NCBI GenBank assembly: GCA_963849365.1
Contig: CAWKHA010000004.1
Location: forward strand, 868,001-932,000
DNA: 64,000 bases
From: CAVQCJ01 sp963849365
GTDB lineage: Bacteria > Actinomycetota > Actinomycetes > Prado026
Direction: 5' to 3'
A program made the translations under genes and the position numbers. The notes under the pieces were generated by a model that was given only the letters and a program-made list of their open reading frames with translations, was not told the origin of the DNA and searched no databases. Each line of letters begins with the position of its first letter. Position 1 is the first letter of the stretch. Shown piece by piece: positions 50,459-58,680 of this stretch.

Positions 50459-51352
50459 ATGTTCGAGGAAGCCCAGCTCTACGCGCCCGTGACCAAGGGG
50501 GCGGACGGCGCGGTCGAGGTCCAGCTGTCCGCCGACCACCCCGGGGTGAACGACCCGGTGTACCGCGCCAGGCGCAACGCCATCGCCGCGCTGGCGATGC
50601 AGTGGACGCCCGGCGAACCGGTCCCGCACGCGGAGTACACCGAGGAGGAGCAGGAGGTCTGGCGTCAGGTCTGCGGTGAGCTCGGGGTGCTGCACCGGAC
50701 GCTGGCCTGCCACGAGTACCTCGTCGGCGCCGACCGGCTGCGGCTGCCGGCCGACCACATCCCGCAGCTCGACGAGGTGACCGCGGCGCTCGAGCCGTTG
50801 ACCGGCTTCCGTTACGCGCCCGCCGCCGGGCTGGTCCCGCTGCGCGAGTTCTACGGCTCGCTCGCGGACAGCCGCTTCTACTCCACGCAGTACATCCGGC
50901 ACCACTCGGTGCCGCTGTACACCCCTGAGCCGGACGTCGTGCACGAGGTCGTCGGGCACGCGAACTGCCTGGCCAGCGACCGGTTCGCCGCGCTCTACCG
51001 CGCGGCCGGCTCGGCGGCGCGCCGGGTGGAGCAGCCGGACGCCCTCGAGTTCGTCTCGAAGGTCTTCTGGTTCTCGCTGGAGTTCGGCGTGCTGCGCGAG
51101 GACGGCCAGGTGCGTACGTACGGCGCGGGCCTGCTCTCGTCGTACGGCGAGATCCAGGAGATCGCGCGGGCCGACCTGCGTTCGGTGGACATCGCGCGCA
51201 TGGGCGTGCAGACGTACGACATCACGCACTACCAGCCGCTGCTGTTCTGCGCGGACTCGTTCGACCAGGTCGAGGACGTCGTGGGCGGGTTCTTCGAGAC
51301 CGTCGACGACGAGGCGGTCGCGCGCCTGCTCGCGGTCGGCGCCGTTCCCTGA
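50459..51352 (+). CDS. phhA: Phenylalanine 4-monooxygenase
   Basis: The 297-residue aromatic amino-acid hydroxylase has GFRYAPAAGLVPLREFYGSLADSRF (two parts), QYIRHHSVPLYTPEPDVVHEVVGHA with the two iron His, and FWFSLEFGVL with the iron Glu. It uses tetrahydrobiopterin and oxygen to make tyrosine from phenylalanine. ATG at 50459. It sits alone after the PAP2 gene with a 45-base gap. No pterin dehydratase or homogentisate genes follow. Confidence 0.92.
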   Translation: MFEEAQLYAPVTKGADGAVEVQLSADHPGVNDPVYRARRNAIAALAMQWTPGEPVPHAEYTEEEQEVWRQVCGELGVLHRTLACHEYLVGADRLRLPADHIPQLDEVTAALEPLTGFRYAPAAGLVPLREFYGSLADSRFYSTQYIRHHSVPLYTPEPDVVHEVVGHANCLASDRFAALYRAAGSAARRVEQPDALEFVSKVFWFSLEFGVLREDGQVRTYGAGLLSSYGEIQEIARADLRSVDIARMGVQTYDITHYQPLLFCADSFDQVEDVVGGFFETVDDEAVARLLAVGAVP

Positions 51353-51368
51353 GCCCTCTTCACCGGGG

Positions 51369-52280
51369 TCAGGCGCGGACCTTCGGGATCGAGCGGGTGC
51401 GGTCCAGCCCGGTCTCCGCGTGCCGCGGGACGACGAGCACGGGGACGGTCGCGGCGCGCAGGATCTTCTGCGCGGTGTCCCCCAGGAAGACGCGGCGCAG
51501 CGGTCCCGCCGTGCCCGAGCCGCACACCAGCAGCTCGTCGGGCTCGGTGTCGACGGCGGCCATCGCCTCGTCGAAGTCCTCTCCCTCCGCGATATCGGCG
51601 GTCAGCCGGGTCGAGAACGGCGCCTCGACCAGGGCCTCGTCCAGCCAGTGCCGGGCGTCCGCGCGCAGCTCGTCCAGCGAGCGCTGGTAGCTCGGCAGCT
51701 TGCGCGGCGGCTGCACGACCAGCGTGACGAGCCGCAGCGGTGCGCCGGTGCGCCGGCACAGCTGAGCGGCCGCGTGCAGCGCCTCGGCGGAGTCCAGGCT
51801 GCGCTGGTACGCGACCGTGACCCGGCTGGGTACGAGCGGGTGCGGCTCCGGCGCCGTCTCGGCGGGTGCCGGCACCAGCAGCACCGGCACCGAGGCACCG
51901 TGCAGCAGCTGGTCCGACGTCGACCCACCGTGCAGCCGGCCGGGCTCGCCACCGGGTGCGGCGCCGATCACCACCAGGGACCCGCCGTGCTCCTCGGCGA
52001 CCTCGGCGAGCCCGCGCCCGGTCGAGGTGTGCGCGTGCACGACCAGCTCGTGCCCGACCGCGCCGCTGAGCCGCCGCTCGGCCCGCAGCAGCGCGGACCG
52101 GGACTGCTCGACGAGGTAGGCGCGCCACTCGGCGTCGACCGCACCCGGTCCGGCCGCCCACGGCGTCGGGTAGACGTGCGCGAGCACCAGGTGCGCGCGC
52201 ATCGAGCGCGCCAGCGCCTCGGCCCGGCCCAGCGCTTCGTCGCCCTGCTCGTCCGGCTGGACGCCGACGACGATCTTCAT
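51369..52280 (-). CDS. Tandem universal stress protein
   Basis: The 303-residue protein contains two UspA domains. Domain 1 starts MKIVVGVQPDEQGDEAL and ends with VVIGAAPGGEPGRLHGGSTSDQLL; domain 2 runs from VTVAYQRSLDSAEALHAA to LLVCGSGTAGPLRRVFLGDTAQKIL and VPVLVVPRHAE. The GxxxxR-like ATP-binding loops look reasonable in both. Such tandem proteins bind ATP and help stationary-phase or hypoxic survival. ATG at 52278-52280 follows GGAGGG. Confidence 0.85.
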   Translation of the reverse strand: MKIVVGVQPDEQGDEALGRAEALARSMRAHLVLAHVYPTPWAAGPGAVDAEWRAYLVEQSRSALLRAERRLSGAVGHELVVHAHTSTGRGLAEVAEEHGGSLVVIGAAPGGEPGRLHGGSTSDQLLHGASVPVLLVPAPAETAPEPHPLVPSRVTVAYQRSLDSAEALHAAAQLCRRTGAPLRLVTLVVQPPRKLPSYQRSLDELRADARHWLDEALVEAPFSTRLTADIAEGEDFDEAMAAVDTEPDELLVCGSGTAGPLRRVFLGDTAQKILRAATVPVLVVPRHAETGLDRTRSIPKVRA

Positions 52281-52322
52281 CTGCCCTCCGACCACGTCAC
52301 CCGCCCGACCCTAGCCAGCCTT

Positions 52323-53411
52323 CTACAGGAGTCCGCGCCGGGCCGCCTCGACGCCGAGGGCGAACCGGTTGCCCGCGCCCAGCTTGTGCTGCAGCCTGGC
52401 GAGCCGCCGTCCGACCGTGCGCGCCGAGGCACCGACGTGCCGGCCGATCGCTCCCTCGGTCATGTCCTCGGCGAGCATCCGCAGCAAGGTGATCTCGTAG
52501 CCGGTCAGCTCGGCTGTCTGAACGCCGGCGTCGTCGGCCGGCCCGGGTCGCCCCGGCTCGGCGCGGTCCCACAGCTCCTCGAACACCTGCAGCAGGTCCC
52601 CCACGACGGCCGGACCGCGGACGACCAGAGCCGCCGAGACCCACGGCCCGTCGGCCTCGAGCGGCAGCATCGCGACCGTGCGGTCGGCGACGACGAAGCG
52701 CATCGGCAGCTGCGCCACGTGGCGCGCCTGCTCCCCCAGCCGGGCCAGCTCGGCCATGTAGTCCGCGTAGCCCGCGACCCGGAAGGCGTCACCGGCGTAG
52801 ATGGTCCGCACGGGCACGCCACGTCTGAGCAGGTCGAACATCGCGGCAGGCAGGACCTGGGGCCGGGATGAGCGGACGAACGGCTGCCGGTCCAGCGACA
52901 GCAGCTCCCCGTGCGCTGCCTCGACCAAGTCGTGCGCCGCACGCTCGACGGCCTGGACTCCGCTGACGGTCGTGGCCAGGTCGGGCGTCGCGACCGACGC
53001 GTCGGGTCGCAGCGCGTACAGGTGCCCGAGCTCTTCGACGGCCGCACCGGCCCGGACCAGCTCGACGACCCGGTCCTGGAGCTCGGCCCCCAAGGACGGC
53101 ACGGGGGCCAGCGCGACGAACCGTGTCTCGGCCACGCCGGACGGCCCGACGCCGGCTCCGGGGACGTAGCCCGGGACGTCCGCGCGCCAGGGGTGGACCA
53201 GTCCGGTCTCGCACAGCTCGCGCAGGGCGCGGTCCACCGAGCCCGCGTCGACGCGCAGGATCCGGGCGAGGTCGCGTGCGGACGCGCACCGGGACCGCAG
53301 CAGGTGCTCGTACACCTGCCCAGCCAGCGCGCTCACGCCGAGCGGCTCGATGGTCGGTGCGCTCCGCCGGCGTTCGGACGCCGGATGCTCGGCAGCTCGA
53401 TGTTCGGACAC
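52323..53411 (-). CDS. TrmB/LuxR-type two-HTH regulator
   Basis: The 362-residue protein has an N-terminal winged helix (AGQVYEHLLRSRCASARDLARIL, SVDRALRELCETGLV) of the TrmB kind, a middle domain (DLLRRGVPVRTIYAGDAF, ERAAHDLVEA) and a C-terminal LuxR-type helix-turn-helix: LTGYEITLLRMLAEDMTEGAIGRHVGASARTVGRRLARLQHKLGAGNR (split). This architecture is common in actinobacterial pathway regulators. GTG at 53409-53411. It is downstream of a 343-base gap with repeated TTCGGACA motifs, which may be its own sites. Confidence 0.8.
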   Translation of the reverse strand: MSEHRAAEHPASERRRSAPTIEPLGVSALAGQVYEHLLRSRCASARDLARILRVDAGSVDRALRELCETGLVHPWRADVPGYVPGAGVGPSGVAETRFVALAPVPSLGAELQDRVVELVRAGAAVEELGHLYALRPDASVATPDLATTVSGVQAVERAAHDLVEAAHGELLSLDRQPFVRSSRPQVLPAAMFDLLRRGVPVRTIYAGDAFRVAGYADYMAELARLGEQARHVAQLPMRFVVADRTVAMLPLEADGPWVSAALVVRGPAVVGDLLQVFEELWDRAEPGRPGPADDAGVQTAELTGYEITLLRMLAEDMTEGAIGRHVGASARTVGRRLARLQHKLGAGNRFALGVEAARRGLL

Positions 53412-53754
53412 TCGTCGCGACCCTCTCTGCCCGACTCCGGCGGAGTCCCCCTGGGGTTACGGCCCAACAGGTTGGCATGCACCCCGGGGGGTGGCGCGAG
53501 GGCTACAGCCAATCCGGTGTCCACCTGCGGACATGACGTGATTCGGACAGCTTTCTCCATTGACCCTGCGCGGCCGGATCGGAACAGTCGTCGCGTCGCG
53601 TCGCGTTCGGGGGGACGGTGGTCTCGACCCCCTTCCGCCGACCTCCCGGACCTCCCCCGACCGGGCGGCTCCGAACGGGGACGCGACCAGGCAGGCGGAC
53701 CGTCCGGCCGGGTGCCTCCGCACCCAGGGTGCCGGGCGGTCCGCCTCGCCGGCC
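53412..53754. other. Intergenic gap with palindromes, no gene seen
   Basis: No convincing gene. GACTCCG-G-CGGAGTC (53433-53447) is a perfect palindrome. TTCGGACA recurs at 53403-53410 and 53542-53549. ACCCCGGGGGGT is also self-complementary. The gap should contain the promoter of the TrmB/LuxR gene and the end of the XRE gene. Confidence 0.4.
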
Positions 53755-54024
53755 TCAGCGTTTGCGGCGCTTGCCGGGCGGCGGCTCGGCGAGCTCGGCG
53801 AACAGCTGGCTGATCGGCAGGTCCAGGCCGTCCGCGAGTCGCCACACCCGGTCCAGGCTCGGCGAGAAGGTGCCGGTCTCGACCCGGCTGATGCTCTTGC
53901 GGTCGACGCCGCACCGCTCGGCCAGCGCCTCCTGGCTCAGACCGAGCGCCGCCCTGCGTTCGCGCACCACGTCGCCGAAGCGCAGGCGCCGCTCGCGCAC
54001 GCGGTCGGGACGGTCGGACGGCAC
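53755..54024 (-). CDS. Small XRE-family helix-turn-helix regulator
   Basis: The 89-residue protein is nearly all one Cro/C1-type domain: FGDVVRERRAALGLSQEALA, ERCGVDRKSISRVETGTFSP and LDRVWRLADGLDLPISQLFAE, with a basic tail PPPGKRRKR. GTG at 54022-54024 follows GGAGAG nine bases upstream. A TTG at 54052-54054 would add ten residues but lies inside the palindromic operator. It probably represses its own promoter. No toxin or partner gene is adjacent. Confidence 0.75.
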   Translation of the reverse strand: MPSDRPDRVRERRLRFGDVVRERRAALGLSQEALAERCGVDRKSISRVETGTFSPSLDRVWRLADGLDLPISQLFAELAEPPPGKRRKR

Positions 54025-54041
54025 CAGCGCAGGCTCTCCGG

Positions 54042-54075
54042 TGTACCACGACAAGTCCGTACCTACTGTGGTACA
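54042..54075. promoter_or_regulatory. Operator of the XRE gene
   Basis: TGTACCAC (54042-54049) and GTGGTACA (54068-54075) form a perfect inverted repeat with an 18-base spacer, immediately downstream of a TATGAT -10 box on the minus strand (54076-54081). Confidence 0.6.
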
Positions 54076-54235
54076 ATCATAGATTTGCCAGTTGTGCGAC
54101 AGTCCGTTCGCCTGTTCGAAGCACGACGGCCGCCGCGGTACTTCCGGTCCTACCCGCGGCGGATCGCACCGAATCCGTCCCCGGCCCCGCGCGCCCGACT
54201 GCGAGGCGCTACCGCCGGCACGGCATCATGCGGTG

Positions 54236-55687
54236 ATGCAGACGCCGCAGGCGGGGACCGCGAGCCTGCTGAAGGGCCTGCGCGCGGTCGTCGGCAGCGC
54301 GCACCTGCTCACCGACCCAGCCGTCACCGCGTCGTACGAGACGGACTGGACCGGGGCGTACTCCGGCCGCACGCGCGCGGTCGTCCGGCCGGCCGACGCC
54401 GGACAGGTCGCCGCCGTCCTGCGGGTGTGCGGCAGCGCGGGTGTCCCGGTCGTCGTCCAGGGTGGGAACACCGGGCTGGTGGGCGGCGGGGTACCCGGCG
54501 GCGGGGAGGTGCTGCTGAGCACGCGGCGCCTGCACGAGGTGGGTGCGGTCGAGCCCTGCGGCGGGGGCGCGACGGTGCTGGTCGGCGCGGGCGCCACGCT
54601 CGAGTCCGTCCAGGCGGCGGTGCGGCCGCAGGGCTGGGACGTCGGCGTCGACCTCGGCTCGCGCGGGTCGGCGACCATCGGGGGCATGGCCGCGACCAAC
54701 GCCGGCGGCGAACGGGTCCTGCGGTACGGCCCGATGCGGGCGCAGGTGGCCGGCCTGGAGGCGGTGCTCGCGGGTGGCCAGGTGGTCGGCCGGCTGACAC
54801 GAACGCCCAAGGACAACGCCGGCTACGACCTGGAACAGCTCCTGGTCGGCAGCGAAGGCACGCTCGCCGTCCTGACCCGGATCCGGCTGCGCCTGGTCCC
54901 GCTCGCCCGGCGGCGGGCCGTCGCGCTCGCGGCGGTGCCGGGGGTCGCCGCCGCGCTCCGGCTGCTGGCCGACCTTCGCGGCAAGCTGCCGGACCGGCTG
55001 TCCAGCGCCGAGCTGTTCCTGGCGGACGGGCTGGCACTGGTGCTGGCCGCGACCGGGCTGGCCGCGCCGTTGGCCGCCGCGTACCCGGCCTACCTGCTGG
55101 TCGAGGTGGACGACGCGGACCCCGCCGCCCCGGCGGCAGACCTGGCCGCCACCCTGGCCGACGTCCTCGCCGGCGCGGCCGGCGTCCTCGACGCGGCGGT
55201 CGCCTCCGAGCCGCGTGGGGTCGCCGAGCTGTGGCGCTACCGCGAGGGGCACACCGAGGCGCTGGCGACAGCGGGCCGCCCGGTCAAGCTGGACGTCGCG
55301 GTGCCGCTGGCCGCGCTGCCCGGGTTCGTCGAGGCGATCGGGCCGTACGTCGCCGAGGTCGCGGCCGGCGTCGGGTGCACCACAGCACGCACGATCGTGT
55401 TCGGACACCTCGCCGAAGGGAACCTGCACGTGAACGTGCTCGGGCTGCACGACAGCGCCGCCGGGACGGCGGTCACGGACGCGGTGCTCCGTCGCGTCGC
55501 CGCCCTGGGCGGCAGCATCGGCGCCGAGCACGGGATCGGCCGCGCCAAGGTTCGCTGGCTGCCGTTGAGCCGCTCCGACGCCGAGCTCGCGGCGATGGTC
55601 GCGGTCAAGCGAGCCCTCGATCCCGGCGGGCTGCTGGCCCCCGGGGTCCTGCTGCCCGCGGGTGGGCCGGGGGGCGGGGCGGTGTGA
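54236..55687 (+). CDS. FAD-linked oxidase (GlcD/D-2-hydroxyacid dehydrogenase type)
   Basis: The 483-residue flavoprotein has the FAD-PCMH domain (VVRPADAGQVAAVLRVCGSAGVPVVVQGGNTGL in parts, LGSRGSATIGGMAATNAGG, NAGYDLEQLLVGSEGTLAVLT) and the GlcD C-terminal half with FGHLAEGNLHVNVLG and SIGAEHGIGRAKVRWL. It oxidises a D-2-hydroxy acid such as D-lactate, D-2-hydroxyglutarate or glycolate. ATG at 54236. Its stop overlaps the GNAT gene (GTGA). Confidence 0.85.
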   Translation: MQTPQAGTASLLKGLRAVVGSAHLLTDPAVTASYETDWTGAYSGRTRAVVRPADAGQVAAVLRVCGSAGVPVVVQGGNTGLVGGGVPGGGEVLLSTRRLHEVGAVEPCGGGATVLVGAGATLESVQAAVRPQGWDVGVDLGSRGSATIGGMAATNAGGERVLRYGPMRAQVAGLEAVLAGGQVVGRLTRTPKDNAGYDLEQLLVGSEGTLAVLTRIRLRLVPLARRRAVALAAVPGVAAALRLLADLRGKLPDRLSSAELFLADGLALVLAATGLAAPLAAAYPAYLLVEVDDADPAAPAADLAATLADVLAGAAGVLDAAVASEPRGVAELWRYREGHTEALATAGRPVKLDVAVPLAALPGFVEAIGPYVAEVAAGVGCTTARTIVFGHLAEGNLHVNVLGLHDSAAGTAVTDAVLRRVAALGGSIGAEHGIGRAKVRWLPLSRSDAELAAMVAVKRALDPGGLLAPGVLLPAGGPGGGAV

Positions 55688-56160
55688 TCGACGACCTCGT
55701 CCTGCGGCACGCCGAACCCGCCGACCATGCCCGGGTGATGGCCGTCGTCGACTCCTGGTGGGGCGGACGGCCGATGGCGGCCATGCTGCCCAGGTTGTTC
55801 TTCGTCTACTTCCGGCCGACCTCGTTCGTGCTCGAGCGGGACGGCGAGCTGGTCGGGTTCCTGTGCGGCTTCGTGTCGCAGACGGACCCGGCCGAGGCGT
55901 ACGTGCACTTCGTCGGCGTCGACCCCCGGCTGCGCGGGCGCGGTGCCGGCCGCCTGCTGTACGACCGGTTCTTCGTCGCCGTCCGGGACCGCGGCTGCTC
56001 TGTGGTGCGGGCCGTGACCTCGCCGCTGAACCGCGCGTCGGTGGCCTTCCACACGGCGATCGGCTTCACCGCCGACGAGACCGGGGGCGAGGGCTACGAC
56101 GGCCCGGGCGAGGACCGGGTCCGGTTCAGCCTCCGCCTCGCCGGCCCCGGCCGGGTCTAG
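55684..56160 (+). CDS. GNAT-family N-acetyltransferase
   Basis: The 158-residue single-domain protein has LRHAEPADHARVMAVVDSWW, GELVGFLCGFV, the acetyl-CoA loop VGVDPRLRGRGAGRLLYDRF and LNRASVAFHTAIGFT. Substrate unknown. GTG at 55684 overlaps the stop of the FAD oxidase gene, so the two are translationally coupled. Confidence 0.82.
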   Translation: MIDDLVLRHAEPADHARVMAVVDSWWGGRPMAAMLPRLFFVYFRPTSFVLERDGELVGFLCGFVSQTDPAEAYVHFVGVDPRLRGRGAGRLLYDRFFVAVRDRGCSVVRAVTSPLNRASVAFHTAIGFTADETGGEGYDGPGEDRVRFSLRLAGPGRV

Positions 56161-56192
56161 GGTTTCCGTCGGGCCGGGAGGAGGCGACGGCG

Positions 56193-57479
56193 GTGGACGA
56201 CGGCGCGCGCACGGCATCGGACGGACCGGCCTCGGCACCGGTGGTGGCGGGCCCCGCGGCCCCCGAACCTCCGGTGCGCGTCGCGGTCAGCCTCGAGACG
56301 CGCTCGGTCTGGCGGGCCGGGACCCTGATCATCGTCCTGTTCTCCCTGGCCGCCTTCGGCTGGTTCGTACTGGACGACGGCGGGTCGGTGCTGTTCACCC
56401 TCCTGATCGCCTGGTTCGCGTCGATCGCGATGGAACCGGCAGTGGGCCGGCTCTCCCGGCGGATGCGACGCGGGGCTGCCACCGGTCTGGTGATGCTCGC
56501 GGTCGCCGTCTTCTGCGTGGTTTTCGCCGTGCTGTTCGGCCGGCTCATCGCCGACCAGCTCATCGAGGCCGTCAAGGCGGTGCCCGTCCTCGCGGCTGCC
56601 GCGTTGGAGTGGGTGAACGAGCATTTCGGCACGAACTACAGCCAGGAAGAAGCGCTCAAGGCGGTCGGCATCACGCAGGACACGCTGACGACCTGGGCCA
56701 AGGAGCTCGCCGGTGGTCTGCTCGGGTTCATCGTGTCGGTCCTCGGCGCGTTCTTCTCCACCTTCACGTTCCTGCTCTTCACGTTCTACTTCAGCGCCGA
56801 CGCGCCCCGGCTGAAGCGGTGGGTCGCCCGGCTGTTCGCGCCGCGCTACCAGCCGGTCGTCGTCACGGTGTGGGACCTGGCCGTGGAGAAGACCGGCGGC
56901 TACGTCTCGGCGCGCGTCATCCTGGCCACCATCAACGCCGCGACCACCGCGCTGTTCCTGTTCATCATCGGCATGCCGTACTGGCTGATCCTGGGCATCT
57001 GGACCGGCGTGGTCGCGCAGTTCGTCCCGACCATCGGGACGTACATCGCGATCGCCCTGCCGGTGCTGGTCGGCCTGCTCGGCGACGAGCCCATCCAGGG
57101 CGTGCTCGCGCTGATCTGGGCGCTGGTCTACCAGCAGGTGGAGAACCTCACCCTCGAACCGCAGATCAGCTCGAAGGCGGTCGACATCCACCCGGCCGTG
57201 TCGTTCGCCGCGGTCATGCTCGGCGCCGCGCTGTACGGAGCGGCCGGTGCGCTGCTGGCCGTCCCGGTCGCCGCCCTGCTGCTGGCGCTGCTCGACATCT
57301 ACGCACGCAAGTACGAGCTGCTGCCGTCGCTGGCACCGCCGGGGACACCTCCGCAGGCCCACAAGGACCGGGCGCTCGAGCCCAAGGCGCTGCGCCGCGG
57401 CCAGCGCTGGGTGAAGTCGCTGGTCACGCGCGACGACAAGCCGGCGGTCACCGCCGCGGAGACCGACACCGCGACCTGA
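56193..57479 (+). CDS. AI-2E family transporter
   Basis: The 428-residue polytopic protein has the AI-2E/TqsA-PerM pattern: LFTLLIAWFASIAMEPAVGRLSRRMRRGAATGLVML (two parts), the soluble segment before GFIVSVLGAFFSTFTFLLFTFYFSADAPRLKRW, TGGYVSARVILATINAATTALFL, GMPYWLILGIWTGVVAQFVPTIGTYI and the terminal helices. Members export autoinducer-2-like or other solutes, and some act as Na+/H+ antiporters. GTG at 56193 follows GGGAGGAGG. A Pro/Ala-rich leader precedes the first helix. Confidence 0.85.
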   Translation: MDDGARTASDGPASAPVVAGPAAPEPPVRVAVSLETRSVWRAGTLIIVLFSLAAFGWFVLDDGGSVLFTLLIAWFASIAMEPAVGRLSRRMRRGAATGLVMLAVAVFCVVFAVLFGRLIADQLIEAVKAVPVLAAAALEWVNEHFGTNYSQEEALKAVGITQDTLTTWAKELAGGLLGFIVSVLGAFFSTFTFLLFTFYFSADAPRLKRWVARLFAPRYQPVVVTVWDLAVEKTGGYVSARVILATINAATTALFLFIIGMPYWLILGIWTGVVAQFVPTIGTYIAIALPVLVGLLGDEPIQGVLALIWALVYQQVENLTLEPQISSKAVDIHPAVSFAAVMLGAALYGAAGALLAVPVAALLLALLDIYARKYELLPSLAPPGTPPQAHKDRALEPKALRRGQRWVKSLVTRDDKPAVTAAETDTAT

Positions 57480-57518
57480 CGCCCGGCCGTCGGCGGGGGG
57501 TATGTCCGACCGGCCGGG

Positions 57519-58658
57519 TCAGGCGTCCCCGCGGGACCCGAACCAGCGCGCGACGCGGGTCGTCCCGAACGCGACCTTCTCGGCGGCCAGCTCCAGCGAC
57601 GGCTCCTCGAACCGCCCGCTCGGGTGGGTGCCGCTCAGGAACGTGACGGACACCCGGGCCACCCGCTCGTGCCCGAGCTCGACGTAGCAGGCCCCGGTCC
57701 CGTCGTACGGGGGCGGCGGGCCGCTCCGGCGAACCTGCGCGACGATCTGGGCGGCCACCACCGCGGCCGCCCCCTCGGCGAAGACGCCGGCCTTGGGCGT
57801 CCCGACGCTGGTGACGTCGCCGACGGCGTACACGTCGTCGAAACGGGTGCGCAGCGTGCCCGGGTCGACGGGCACCCAGCCGTCCTCCGCGAGCCCGCTG
57901 TCCTGAACCACGGTGGGAACGCGGTGCACCGGCACACCCAGGAACAGGTCGTACGCCAGCTCGCTCCCGTCGCCCAGCAGCGCCACGCTCCGGGCGGGGT
58001 CGAGGCCGCGGACCAGCGTGCCCGGCACGAACCGGATGTCGCGCTCGGCGAACGCCGCCAGGACGGCCACCGACGCGTCCGGCGACGGCGGCACCGGGGT
58101 GTCGAACGGCATCACGAGGGAGATCTCGACCGCGTCGCGATGGCCGCGCGCGACCAGGAAGTCGTGCAACAGCAGTGCCGTCTCGCTCGGTGCGGGCGGG
58201 CACTTGAACGGCGTGGACGTCACGCCGACGACGGCGTGGCCGGACTCGAAGCCCGGCAGCACGTCACGCAGGGCCAGCGCGCCGGCGACCGAGTAGAACT
58301 CGTGTCCGCCCTCGACCAGCCCGGGCGTGGCGGTCGGGTCCACGTCGGCACCGAGCGCGACCACCAGGACGTCGGCGTCGAACCTCCCCGCGTCGGTCTC
58401 CACCCGTTTCGCGGCCGGGTCGATGGCGCGGATCGTGGTCGCGACGAAGCGCACCCCGGGCCGGTCGAGGTCGCGGTACCGGTGCAGGGCCTGAGCCGGT
58501 GTCGCCCGGCCGAACATGACGTCCAGCTTGGCGAACCCGAAGACGAAGCCTTCGGCCTTGTCGATCAGGACGAGGTCGAGCTCGTCGCCGAAGGCGTCCG
58601 ACAGCGAGCTCGCCAGCTCGAGCCCGCCGAAGCCGGCCCCCAGCACCAGGATGCGCAC
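57519..58658 (-). CDS. FAD/NAD(P)-dependent oxidoreductase (sulfide:quinone reductase-like)
   Basis: The 379-residue protein has the FAD loop ILVLGAGFGGLELASSLSDA, DKAEGFVFGFAKLDVMFG, VVALGADVDPTATPGL, a second conserved SLVMPFDTPVPPSPD and the FAD-binding VYAVGDVTSVGTPKAGVFAE. The C-terminal YVELGHERVARVSVTF fits the SQR/flavocytochrome c-like group. GTG at 58656-58658. SQR members oxidise sulfide to polysulfide via quinone, but the nearby FKCPPAPSE cysteine pattern alone does not prove sulfide activity. Confidence 0.75.
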   Translation of the reverse strand: MRILVLGAGFGGLELASSLSDAFGDELDLVLIDKAEGFVFGFAKLDVMFGRATPAQALHRYRDLDRPGVRFVATTIRAIDPAAKRVETDAGRFDADVLVVALGADVDPTATPGLVEGGHEFYSVAGALALRDVLPGFESGHAVVGVTSTPFKCPPAPSETALLLHDFLVARGHRDAVEISLVMPFDTPVPPSPDASVAVLAAFAERDIRFVPGTLVRGLDPARSVALLGDGSELAYDLFLGVPVHRVPTVVQDSGLAEDGWVPVDPGTLRTRFDDVYAVGDVTSVGTPKAGVFAEGAAAVVAAQIVAQVRRSGPPPPYDGTGACYVELGHERVARVSVTFLSGTHPSGRFEEPSLELAAEKVAFGTTRVARWFGSRGDA

Positions 58659-58680
58659 GTGAGGACGATATGACCTGGGC

